A stretch of DNA of 8,126 nucleotides from Candidatus Pacearchaeota archaeon (GCA_026395855.1 JAPLXX010000036.1:1-8126); one strand, 5' to 3'. Positions 1 through 5,209 are shown, counted from the stretch's first letter. The notes: generated by a model not told the origin, from the letters alone. A program made the numbers and translations.

Positions 1-301
1 CTGGTTTCTCAGCAACAGGCTCTTTTTTTGGAGCAGCTCCTCCTTCTTTCTTTTTCTTTAATTCAACTATATCTTTTTCCTGCTTTGAGCTGTATATGTT
101 TGCCTCTATGCTAAAATTATTTGCCCCAAAATTTCCTTTGATTGATTTTATTTTTATATTTTCCACAGGAACATCAAACTTTTTTGAAAGAAGCTCAAGA
201 ATAGAATTTCTGCTTGGGGTTATCTCAGAAACTAAAGCTGCCCTGATTTCTTTTCGTTTAAATAAAAGATTATTTTTTTCCTCAAGAATGTTCAATGTCA
301 T
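1..301 (-). CDS. rps24e: Ribosomal protein S24e, 3' end outside window
   Basis: Small-subunit ribosomal protein of the archaeal/eukaryal S24e family. The first 100 codons are visible, starting at the ATG at 301 and running off the left edge. The N-terminus (MTLNILEEKNNLLFKRKEI) and the segments ILELLSKKFDVP and IKSIKGNFG follow the family pattern of an initial strand, the helix before the Val-Pro turn, and the Gly-x-Phe-Gly hairpin. From about residue 82 the sequence becomes Lys-, Glu-, Pro- and Ala-rich, a low-complexity tail common in archaeal S24e. The ATG overlaps the stop of the upstream spt4 gene (ATGA on the minus strand), so translation is probably coupled. The family call is from motif recognition and is fairly secure. 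The C-terminal length cannot be judged. Confidence 0.87.
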   Translation of the reverse strand, partial: MTLNILEEKNNLLFKRKEIRAALVSEITPSRNSILELLSKKFDVPVENIKIKSIKGNFGANNFSIEANIYSSKQEKDIVELKKKKEGGAAPKKEPVAEKP

Positions 302-489
302 CTTGTCTTAATCGCAAAGTTTCCTTTTTCTTTCAGATTTAGTTTTTTAGCAATCTCTGATTTTTCAGGATTTAAAACCTGAATCCTTCCCTTGAATCCT
401 TCTGTTGACTCCTTGGAATCACATTTAGGGCATTTTTCTCCTGATTCATAAATTGCATTGCAGATTTTGCATGCTTTTGGTTTTGTCAT
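298..489 (-). CDS. spt4: Transcription elongation factor Spt4 (RpoE2)
   Basis: A 63-residue zinc protein, the archaeal Spt4 (also called RNA polymerase subunit E''). With Spt5 it forms a processivity clamp on the elongating RNA polymerase. Two CxxC pairs (C8/C11 and C20/C23, the latter in CPKC) make the zinc site. The second half has the family signature: a Gly-Arg-Ile strand, then N-P-E-x-S-E-I-A-K-K-L, and a final Gly-x-Phe-Ala-Ile-Lys strand. Length is normal for the family. It lies 45 bases downstream of rpo7 and overlaps rps24e by 4 bases in the same minus-strand operon. The start ATG (487-489 on the plus strand) is the only one that places the first CxxC correctly. Confidence 0.94.
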   Translation of the reverse strand: MTKPKACKICNAIYESGEKCPKCDSKESTEGFKGRIQVLNPEKSEIAKKLNLKEKGNFAIKTR

Positions 490-534
490 TTTACAAAATC
501 AAATGGAAATCTTTGATTTACTTTTGGCTTCATT

Positions 535-1155
535 TTATTTTTTACTTTTTCCTCCTTTCTTTGTCTTTCCTTTTGTTTCTTTTTCTTCTGTTCTCTCTGC
601 TTTCTTTGCATCTTTTTCCTTCTTAATTGCGTCTTCTTTTACCCATTCTAATTTTCCCAAACCAGGCTGTCTCATTGTCAAACCTATTTTTGGCTCGTCA
701 CCTTTATGACTTATTGCAACAATTCTGGCAAGGCACAAATCCCCGCTCTTGAGAACTTTTTTGCTGGATTTTCCTGTGAGTGTATTTGTCTTGCTAAAAC
801 TAACATAATCTTCCATTGTCTGGCTTATGTGTATCATTCCGCGCATGCTTCCCATATCTATGAAAGCGCCAAAATTTGTTATTTCAGATATTACTCCGTA
901 AATAATTTCGTGAAGCTCTGGCTTCCAGACAAGAAGAGTGAATGTTGAATTGTAATAGGCTGCGCCGTCGCCGGGAATTATAACTCCTTCACCGACTTTA
1001 AGAACATCTATTACAGAAACAACTTTTCCAAGCTCTTTGTCATAATAATCTGCGTATGATTCTTTCAGCTGCTTTTCAACAGCTTCTATAGTAGGAATTC
1101 CGAATAGCTTTGGCTCAACTCTTATATAATCCTCAACTTCTGTTAAATAGAACAT
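535..1155 (-). CDS. rpo7: DNA-directed RNA polymerase subunit Rpo7 (RpoE1)
   Basis: A 206-residue RNA polymerase stalk subunit, the homologue of eukaryotic Rpb7. It pairs with Rpo4 and binds emerging RNA. Residues 1-80 form the tip (RNP-like) domain, beginning with the characteristic MFYLTEVEDYIRVEP. Residues about 82-162 form an S1/OB domain, with GVISEITNFGAFIDMG, the loop MRGMIHISQ and the final strand KIGLTMRQPGLG. Residues about 172-206 are a Lys/Glu-rich tail of roughly 35 residues that extends beyond the usual archaeal length. The gene sits between the PIN gene (42-base gap) and spt4 (45-base gap), the order seen in many archaea. Family assignment is secure. A role for the tail, such as RNA binding, is inference. 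Confidence 0.96.
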   Translation of the reverse strand: MFYLTEVEDYIRVEPKLFGIPTIEAVEKQLKESYADYYDKELGKVVSVIDVLKVGEGVIIPGDGAAYYNSTFTLLVWKPELHEIIYGVISEITNFGAFIDMGSMRGMIHISQTMEDYVSFSKTNTLTGKSSKKVLKSGDLCLARIVAISHKGDEPKIGLTMRQPGLGKLEWVKEDAIKKEKDAKKAERTEEKETKGKTKKGGKSKK

Positions 1156-1197
1156 TTTTACCTGTTTGAAATAGTAAAAATCGGTTTAAAAAGGTTA

Positions 1198-1536
1198 TTA
1201 TGTAATTTCCAGCTTCTTTCTTCCCCGAATAACCATTTTGGAATTTCTTATTTTCTTCTTCAAACCCGCGTCAAGAGTTGCAACAATCGCAAGCGGGTTT
1301 TCTTTTGCGAATTTTATTATGGCATTATCTGCATTTCTACCAAGCACATTTATCAATTTGAATTTATTCTTTTCAATTATTTTCAAAGCAAGCTCTGCAC
1401 CAAGCCCCTTAAGCTCTTTAATCGTCTGCTCTGGAATAACTATCTGAAGTCCTTTTCCTTCTATTATGTCAAAAAAATCTATTTTTTGCTTTACAGCTGT
1501 AATAATAAAGCTTGTATCAAGTATTATTTGTCTCAT
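1198..1536 (-). CDS. PIN-domain protein, putative ribonuclease of the rpo7 operon
   Basis: A 112-residue single-domain PIN protein. The acidic metal-binding positions of the fold are visible: D7 (ILDTSFI), E41 (IKELKGL), D70 (RNADNAI) and D89 (TLDAGLKKKI). The domain is complete and short, like the archaeal PIN proteins related to the Fcf1/Utp24 rRNA-processing nucleases encoded next to rpo7. That gene order is conserved in many archaea, usually with the initiation-factor aIF2-gamma gene just upstream. Here the PIN gene is first in the operon, and the opposite strand starts a different gene 66 bases away. The conserved context argues for a housekeeping RNA-processing role rather than a VapC toxin. 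There is no adjacent antitoxin gene. The substrate is unknown. Confidence 0.9.
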   Translation of the reverse strand: MRQIILDTSFIITAVKQKIDFFDIIEGKGLQIVIPEQTIKELKGLGAELALKIIEKNKFKLINVLGRNADNAIIKFAKENPLAIVATLDAGLKKKIRNSKMVIRGRKKLEIT

Positions 1537-1554
1537 GATTTATTCAGGAAAAAC

Positions 1555-1562
1555 TTATATAA
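1555..1562. promoter_or_regulatory. Shared TATA-like box between divergent operons
   Basis: The self-complementary TTATATAA lies between the divergent PIN/rpo7 operon (ATG at 1536, minus) and the gene starting at 1602 (plus). Its centre is about 22 bases from the minus-strand start codon, which would give a leaderless mRNA. It is about 43 bases from the plus-strand start, giving a leader of roughly 15-20 bases. On the plus side an A-rich stretch (GAAAAAC) precedes it, as expected of a BRE element. It could serve either strand or both. Confidence 0.5.
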
Positions 1563-1601
1563 AAACTTAACATTTATTAATTCTTATTTCTAATATTTCA
1601 T

Positions 1602-2165
1602 ATGTACGAGAGGGATAATGTTCTGAGGATTTTTCAGGAAACCAGGAAAGCTGTTTCACGAAGAGATTCCGCAGAAATAAAAAATCTCAGCAACCAGACA
1701 AACAACAGCGTTGCTCTGACAAATGACCCAGACAACATTGCTGCAGCAGTGGTGATTTATTCTCTTAGCAAAATAGTGGAAAGAGAAGACTATGCTAGAC
1801 TTCCTGGCTGGAAAAGGTTCTATGAGGTGTATATTTCAACAATAGATAAAATAATTCTTGCCATAAAAGAAAAAGATGATGAATATTACAGAAAAAATAT
1901 ACAAATTATAAGAGATGCAATAGACAAACTATCTGGAAATCTCAGGCAGGATATTAAAGAGGTTTTCAGAAAAGCGAGCATAAACAAGGCGTCTAAGCTG
2001 TATGAACACGGAATTTCTATGGAAACAACTGCAAAACTTCTTGGAATAACTCTTTTCGAGCTTGCAGATTATGCAGGCACAAAAGAAGAAGCAACTAATA
2101 TTCATGACACAAAAACAATTGATGTGAAATCAAGAATTAAATTAGCTATGGAGATGTTTGAATGA
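1602..2165 (+). CDS. Uncharacterised helical protein with helix-turn-helix-like segment
   Basis: A 187-residue soluble protein whose family I do not recognise. Residues 1-125 look almost entirely alpha-helical, with a long charged middle (about 72-125). Residues about 127-160 (NKASKLYEHGISMETTAKLLGITLFELADYAG) resemble a helix-turn-helix: a helix, a short Gly-Ile turn, then TTAKLLGIT as a likely second and recognition helix. A last helix spans about 173-187. There is no signal peptide or membrane segment. Its stop codon overlaps the start of the next gene (ATGA at 2162-2165), so it is translated together with a PIN-domain nuclease. The order of a potential DNA-binding protein followed by PIN resembles a VapBC-type module, but at 187 residues it is long for an antitoxin. 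It could instead be a conserved RNA-related partner. The function is unassigned; the coding status is well supported by the overlap and codon pattern. Confidence 0.78.
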   Translation: MYERDNVLRIFQETRKAVSRRDSAEIKNLSNQTNNSVALTNDPDNIAAAVVIYSLSKIVEREDYARLPGWKRFYEVYISTIDKIILAIKEKDDEYYRKNIQIIRDAIDKLSGNLRQDIKEVFRKASINKASKLYEHGISMETTAKLLGITLFELADYAGTKEEATNIHDTKTIDVKSRIKLAMEMFE

Positions 2166-2866
2166 AAAAGCAAAACACCCAAATTCAAAGTAAAGCAATC
2201 ATCTTTGATTCAGGAACGCTTATAAGTTTTTCAATGAATGGGTTAACAGACACAATAAAAAAACTAAAAGGAATTTTCAAAGGAAAATTTTTGATAACAC
2301 AACAGGTAAAAAAAGAGGTCATTGATGTTCCTCTGAAAATAAAAAAATTCGAGCTTGAAGCTTTGAAGATTAAGGCGCTTCTTGATGAGGGGGTTCTGGA
2401 ATTGCCTTCTTCTCTTGGAATAAAAGATTTTGATATTGAAATTGGAGATAACAAGATGCTGGGAATTGCAAATTCCACTTTCAGCGGAAAAGGCAGAGAC
2501 ATAAATCTTCTTGACCACGGCGAAACTTCCTGCCTGGCTTTGAGCAAAATTCTAACAGAAAAAGGGATAAAAAATGTTATAGCTGTTGATGAAAGAACGA
2601 CACGACTTCTTGCTGAAAAGCCTGAAAATTTAAAAAATATTCTTGAAGAAAGAATGCATACAAAAATAACAATAAAAAATCAAAATATCGGAATTTTCAA
2701 AGATTTTAAAATAATTCGCTCCACAGAACTGGTTTATGTCGCTTACAAAAGAAATCTGATTGAGCTTAAAGGCCCGCAGGTTTTAGACGCCCTTCTTTAT
2801 GCATTAAAATTCAAGGGTGCTGCAATTTCCGGCGATGAGATTGAACAAATAAAAAGAATGGGATAA
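2162..2866 (+). CDS. PIN-domain nuclease with C-terminal extension
   Basis: A 234-residue protein with a PIN ribonuclease fold. Candidate metal ligands are D16 (IIFDSGTLIS), E52 (VKKEVID), E121 (DHGETSCLAL) and D143 (AVDERTTRLLA), in the order expected for the family. Residues 57-115 form a longer insert than in VapC toxins. After the core, residues about 181-234 (FKIIRSTELVYVAYKRNLIE, then a helix and GAAISGDEIEQIKRM) recall the C-terminal layout of DUF3368-type PIN proteins. It overlaps the preceding helix-turn-helix-like gene by 4 bases, which implies coupled expression. It may be the nuclease half of a toxin-antitoxin-like pair or a housekeeping RNase. The PIN call is firm on motif pattern; the biological role is inference. 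Confidence 0.85.
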   Translation: MKKQNTQIQSKAIIFDSGTLISFSMNGLTDTIKKLKGIFKGKFLITQQVKKEVIDVPLKIKKFELEALKIKALLDEGVLELPSSLGIKDFDIEIGDNKMLGIANSTFSGKGRDINLLDHGETSCLALSKILTEKGIKNVIAVDERTTRLLAEKPENLKNILEERMHTKITIKNQNIGIFKDFKIIRSTELVYVAYKRNLIELKGPQVLDALLYALKFKGAAISGDEIEQIKRMG

Positions 2867-2871
2867 GATTG

Positions 2872-2889
2872 CAGAAAATGAGTTTTCTG
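2872..2889 (+). terminator. Possible stem-loop after the HTH/PIN operon
   Basis: A perfect 7-base-pair stem (CAGAAAA / TTTTCTG) with a 4-base loop begins 6 bases after the PIN gene stop. No U-rich run follows directly, so it could be a transcript-end or stability hairpin rather than a classical terminator. It may also be chance in AT-rich DNA. Confidence 0.3.
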
Positions 2890-2944
2890 AATTGATGCTT
2901 AAGTGTTAATAAAAAACAGGAGATTATCACCTTAATAGACAAAC

Positions 2945-2952
2945 CTTAAAAA
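2945..2952 (+). promoter_or_regulatory. TATA-like box of the tRNA-Trp gene
   Basis: CTTAAAAA, preceded by ACAAAC, is centred about 27 bases before the first base of the tRNA. This is the distance expected for an archaeal TATA box whose transcript starts at or next to the mature 5' end. Confidence 0.5.
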
Positions 2953-2975
2953 CTAAAACTTTCTTTTAAAAATAA

Positions 2976-3046
2976 GGGTGCGTAGGCTAGTGGTAGACCA
3001 TCTGCCTCCAGAGCAGAAGATGGGGGTTCGATTCCCTCCGCGCCCA
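2976..3046 (+). tRNA. trnW: tRNA-Trp (anticodon CCA)
   Basis: A 71-base cloverleaf. The acceptor stem is GGGTGCG/CGCGCCC with one G-U pair. The anticodon stem is TCTGC/GCAGA with the loop CTCCAGA, so positions 34-36 read CCA for tryptophan. The variable loop is AGAT. The T stem is GGGGG/CCCTC with the loop TTCGATT. The discriminator base is A, and the 3' CCA is not encoded. No intron is present, although archaeal tRNA-Trp genes often carry one. The D arm (GGCT AGTGGTA GACC) is weak: G10-C25 and G11-C24 pair, but C12 faces A23 and U13 faces G22. The gene stands alone between the PIN unit and the microprotein genes. Confidence 0.95.
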
Positions 3047-3071
3047 TTTTCACAATTTTTCAAACCCAAAA

Positions 3072-3080
3072 TTTATAAAT
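3072..3080 (+). promoter_or_regulatory. TATA-like box of the ribbon-helix-helix gene
   Basis: TTTATAAAT is centred about 25 bases before the ATG at 3101. This spacing predicts a leaderless transcript starting at or next to that codon and supports 3101 over the out-of-frame ATG at 3094. Confidence 0.5.
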
Positions 3081-3100
3081 CAATTTTATTTAAATGAAAC

Positions 3101-3262
3101 ATGGCATCATATCCGCCCGGAGCCCAGAAAGCAAGGATAGATTATAATGTAGACAGAAAAGTCTATGATGAATTTATGAGGGCATGCAGCAGAAAAGGCT
3201 TTGCACCACAGGTAATTCTTGAACAAGCAATGAAGAAATTTACACAGACAGGACAAATTTAA
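3101..3262 (+). CDS. Small ribbon-helix-helix-like protein
   Basis: A 53-residue protein that reads like a ribbon-helix-helix (CopG/MetJ-type) DNA-binding domain. A short lead (MASYPPGAQK) is followed by a strand (ARIDYNV), helix 1 (DRKVYDEFMRACSRKG) and helix 2 (APQVILEQAMKKFTQ). This matches the strand-helix-helix pattern of about 45 residues in this class, which binds DNA as a dimer through the strand. The start codon is supported by a TATA-like box at leaderless spacing. The neighbour 27 bases downstream is another microprotein, probably in the same transcript. No target site or partner toxin is visible nearby, apart from the inverted repeat before htpX, which is one conceivable target. 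The fold call is from pattern only. Confidence 0.72.
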   Translation: MASYPPGAQKARIDYNVDRKVYDEFMRACSRKGFAPQVILEQAMKKFTQTGQI

Positions 3263-3289
3263 ATTATCACAATCTCTATTCAATTTAAA

Positions 3290-3427
3290 ATGGGAAAATC
3301 AATTAAATGCTTTTTTGGAATGCATGAGTGGGAAAAATTCATGGGATTAAGCAATGTTGGTGAAGCCAGGTTCAGGCAGAGATATAAATGCAGAAAATGC
3401 AATAAAATAAAAGAGATAGTTAGATGA
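3290..3427 (+). CDS. Putative zinc-binding microprotein (CCHC type)
   Basis: A 45-residue protein with one possible zinc site: C7 and H12 in CFFGMHEW, then C34 and C37 in YKCRKCNK. The spacing of a Cys, five residues to a His, then Trp, and a late CxxC preceded by an aromatic resembles the DUF1660-type small proteins found in prophages and many microbial genomes. The likely fold is a single zinc ribbon. It follows the ribbon-helix-helix gene by 27 bases on the same strand. Those 27 bases (3263-3289) contain no clear promoter, so the two probably share a transcript. The metal ligands support a real gene despite the short length. The function is unknown; nucleic-acid or protein binding would be typical for such a fold. 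Confidence 0.68.
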   Translation: MGKSIKCFFGMHEWEKFMGLSNVGEARFRQRYKCRKCNKIKEIVR

Positions 3428-3500
3428 TTAAAGAAAGAAAAATTTTAAATGTAATAACCGAAATTATGTTAATAATTTAAATAATAATGATTTGAGGCAT

Positions 3501-3508
3501 ATTAAATA
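3501..3508 (+). promoter_or_regulatory. TATA-like box of htpX
   Basis: ATTAAATA is centred about 41 bases before the htpX ATG, giving a predicted leader of roughly 15 bases. A second AT-rich candidate (ATTTAAATAAT, 3475-3485) lies further upstream. The 118 bases between the zinc microprotein and htpX otherwise hold only AT-rich sequence and the inverted repeat at 3507-3522. Confidence 0.4.
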
Positions 3509-3522
3509 ACCTTTTAAGGTTA
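3507..3522. promoter_or_regulatory. Perfect inverted repeat before htpX, candidate operator
   Basis: TAACCTT-TT-AAGGTTA has two perfect 7-base arms around a 2-base spacer. It overlaps the end of the TATA-like box and lies before the predicted transcript start of htpX. A dimeric repressor bound here would block TBP/TFB or polymerase. The CC/GG steps make chance pairing less likely than in the surrounding A+T-only sequence. The binding protein is unknown. Confidence 0.45.
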
Positions 3523-3545
3523 AATTGATTAATATAAAACATAAA

Positions 3546-4391
3546 ATGTGGAACCAAATTAAAACAGTTTTGCTTCTGGGAATTCTGACAGGAATCTTAT
3601 TGCTAATCGGAGATCTTTTCGGCAAAACAGGACTTACTGTTGCTATAGTTATTGTGGTTTTGATGAATTCTATAACATATTTTTTCTCTGATAAAATAGC
3701 GCTTATGATGTACAGAGCAAAAGAGCTGAAGAAATCGCAATATCCCTTGCTGCATTCAATGGTGAAAGATATTGCAAAAAGAGCAGGAATTCCGGGGCCA
3801 AAAGGAATTTATTTGATTCCAACACCACAGGCAAATGCTTTCTGCGCTGGGAGAGGGCCAAGCCATTATGTTGTTGCATGCACAGAAGGAATTCTTAGCT
3901 TATTGACAAAAGAAGAGCTGAAAGGTGTTCTTGCCCATGAAATAGGGCATGCAAAAAACAGAGATGTATTAATTGCAACAATTGCAGCAACAATTGCTGG
4001 TGTAATTACTTATTTAGCACACATGCTTCAATTCACAGCAATCTTCGGCAGAAGCGATGACAACCAGGGCTCTGGAAATATTGTAAGCTTGCTTGTTCTT
4101 GCTATTTTAACACCTATAATTGCAATGATAATTCAATTAGCTATTTCAAGAAGCAGGGAATATCTCGCAGATGAGACAGGAGCAAAGATTGTGAAAGACG
4201 GAAAACCTCTCGCGAGTGCATTGGAAAAAATAAACGCTTCTGTGAAAGATAACCCTATGAAATTTGGCAGTGAAGCTGGCAGCAGCCTTTTTATCGCAAA
4301 CCCTTTCAAAGGAAATTTTCTGATAAACATGTTTTCAACACATCCTCCTTTTGAAAAGCGTGTAGAAAGATTAAGGGAAATGAGGTTTTAA
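3546..4391 (+). CDS. htpX: Membrane zinc metalloprotease HtpX (M48 family)
   Basis: A 281-residue membrane protease of the M48B family that degrades misfolded membrane proteins under stress. Two N-terminal membrane helices (about 6-22 and 28-47) precede the cytosolic catalytic domain. The zinc site is HEIGH (131-135), with the third ligand probably E205 in SREYLADE. The strand motif NAFCAGRGPSHYVV (97-110) and the C-terminal STHPPFEKRVERL (264-276) are typical. Two further hydrophobic segments lie at about 141-163 and 178-200. Length agrees with family members of about 280-300 residues. I chose the ATG at 3546 because the protein then begins MWNQIKT, close to the usual HtpX start; a TTG at 3525 would add seven residues. 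Regulation may involve the inverted repeat just upstream. Confidence 0.97.
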   Translation: MWNQIKTVLLLGILTGILLLIGDLFGKTGLTVAIVIVVLMNSITYFFSDKIALMMYRAKELKKSQYPLLHSMVKDIAKRAGIPGPKGIYLIPTPQANAFCAGRGPSHYVVACTEGILSLLTKEELKGVLAHEIGHAKNRDVLIATIAATIAGVITYLAHMLQFTAIFGRSDDNQGSGNIVSLLVLAILTPIIAMIIQLAISRSREYLADETGAKIVKDGKPLASALEKINASVKDNPMKFGSEAGSSLFIANPFKGNFLINMFSTHPPFEKRVERLREMRF

Positions 4392-4434
4392 TTTTTAAGA
4401 GTAACAAACTCCCCCTTCTTTATGACAACAATGC

Positions 4435-4443
4435 TTTTAAATA
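4435..4443 (+). promoter_or_regulatory. TATA-like box before the envelope genes
   Basis: TTTTAAATA is centred about 31 bases before the ATG at 4470. It would place the transcript start only a few bases before that codon and far (about 180 bases) from the secreted-protein gene at 4644. This is the main reason to take the short ORF at 4470 seriously. Confidence 0.4.
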
Positions 4444-4469
4444 AAGGAGCAAATTGATTTTTATACAAA

Positions 4470-4637
4470 ATGGATACTTATGCGGGTAATCCTATAAGTG
4501 AAAAGATTTCTTCTAACATTTACATTCATTATCCTCTAAAGGATAAATATATAGAATTGAAAGTGAATTCAAAAATTCCCAGTCATTCCTATTTTATAGG
4601 AAATCAAATAGAATTGAAAGGGGGTTTAAATAAATAA
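4470..4637 (+). CDS. Possible 55-residue protein, unknown
   Basis: A 55-codon open frame starting at an ATG with a TATA-like box at near-leaderless spacing and ending 6 bases before the next gene. The product (start MDTYAGNPISEKISSNIY) has no signal peptide, membrane helix or cysteine. It looks beta-prone, with a repeated Ile-Glu-Leu-Lys motif at residues 28-31 and 47-50. At DNA level the 13-mer ATAGAATTGAAAG occurs twice, at 4551 and 4608, 57 bases (19 codons) apart and in the same frame. The alternative is that this is a long 5' leader RNA of the secreted-protein gene, with no translation. I do not recognise a family, and coding status is uncertain. Confidence 0.42.
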   Translation: MDTYAGNPISEKISSNIYIHYPLKDKYIELKVNSKIPSHSYFIGNQIELKGGLNK

Positions 4638-4643
4638 ACGAAA

Positions 4644-5150
4644 ATGAAAAAGAAATTAGCGATACCTTTATTGGCAATACTGGCTATAGGACTTGCAGCA
4701 GCTACAGTAGTAGCTACAATTTACATTGTTAATTCTTTAACATTAACAGTTGGAGTTGCAGAGCCATTCACAGTTCAATATGCTGTAATAGGAGATGCTG
4801 GAAACTGGGACGGTGTAACAACTTGTAACAGTTATACCGGAGATTGGTTTACATCAGATAGTCAAAGTATTCCTACAGGAAATATGTATGCTGGAGAAGG
4901 AAGAGGGGTTTGTGTTAAAATAACAAACGCTGGGGAGGCAAGTATTCCTTATACAATAACAAATACTGTAACTGGTTCAGATGGAAATCCCAACAGTGCA
5001 TGTACTAGTGCATTTAGCAAGCCTACAATAACAGGAACAGCGACTGCTTTAACAGAAACAAGAAATGGAGTAGGAATAATTATCAGCCCAAGTGCGCCAC
5101 CAGTTAATGATTGCCTAGTTACTATAAATGTAGCAAGAGGAACAGCTTAA
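4644..5150 (+). CDS. Small secreted or membrane-anchored beta-rich protein
   Basis: A 168-residue exported protein. The N-terminus (MKKK, then a hydrophobic stretch from about 6 to 29) is a signal peptide or membrane anchor. No class III (archaeal pilin) cleavage motif is seen. The mature part is rich in Thr, Val, Gly and Asn with alternating hydrophobic patterns, suggesting a beta-sandwich. Four cysteines (61, 90, 120, 157) could form two disulfides. Unlike its neighbour it has no N-x-S/T sequon. It follows the possible 55-residue ORF by 6 bases and ends before a hairpin with a U-rich tail. The general look (a strand with Glu-Pro-Phe just after the anchor) recalls small archaeal surface or fibre-forming proteins such as TasA-like ones, but I cannot confirm homology. 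No catalytic motif is visible. Confidence 0.84.
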   Translation: MKKKLAIPLLAILAIGLAAATVVATIYIVNSLTLTVGVAEPFTVQYAVIGDAGNWDGVTTCNSYTGDWFTSDSQSIPTGNMYAGEGRGVCVKITNAGEASIPYTITNTVTGSDGNPNSACTSAFSKPTITGTATALTETRNGVGIIISPSAPPVNDCLVTINVARGTA

Positions 5151-5153
5151 ATT

Positions 5154-5189
5154 AAGTAATTTAATTTTTTAATTTACTTTTTTGTTTTT
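5154..5189 (+). terminator. Hairpin plus T-rich tract after the secreted-protein gene
   Basis: An imperfect hairpin (6 pairs, one T-T mismatch, 4 pairs, loop TTTT) occupies 5154-5179. It begins 3 bases after the stop codon. The T-rich tract TTTTGTTTTT runs to 5189. Archaeal polymerase terminates at such T-rich tracts, so this probably ends the transcript of the gene at 4644. Confidence 0.5.
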
Positions 5190-5190
5190 C

Positions 5191-5209
5191 CTCCGGTGAA
5201 AGTCTGGAG
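5191..5209 (+). other. GC-rich stem-loop in the leader of the surface-protein gene
   Basis: CTCCGG and CTGGAG pair as a 6-base-pair stem (one G-U) around a 7-base loop (TGAAAGT), 30 bases before the ATG at 5239. It is unusually GC-rich for the surrounding DNA. It may be a leader RNA structure or part of a protein-binding site. It does not match the C/D-box or K-turn consensus. Confidence 0.3.

Noticed and set aside
96..311. Plus-strand open frames opposite S24e, Rpo7 and the PIN gene (96-311, 458-709, 706-948, 1238-1447).
   Set aside because: They lie antisense to genes with clear family motifs, are rich in Phe/Ser/Leu as expected of the reverse strand of Lys/Glu codons, and show no domain.
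1198..1536. PIN gene as a VapC toxin.
   Set aside because: No antitoxin gene adjoins it, and the position before rpo7 is a conserved archaeal arrangement, which points to a housekeeping role.
3525..3545. TTG start adding seven residues to HtpX.
   Set aside because: The ATG at 3546 gives the usual HtpX N-terminus just before the first membrane helix, and the TTG lies close to the predicted transcript start.
4644..5150. Type IV pilin or archaellin.
   Set aside because: No class III signal peptide cleavage motif (basic residue-Gly/Ala before a hydrophobic helix with Glu at +5) is seen; the hydrophobic segment follows MKKK directly as in Sec signals.
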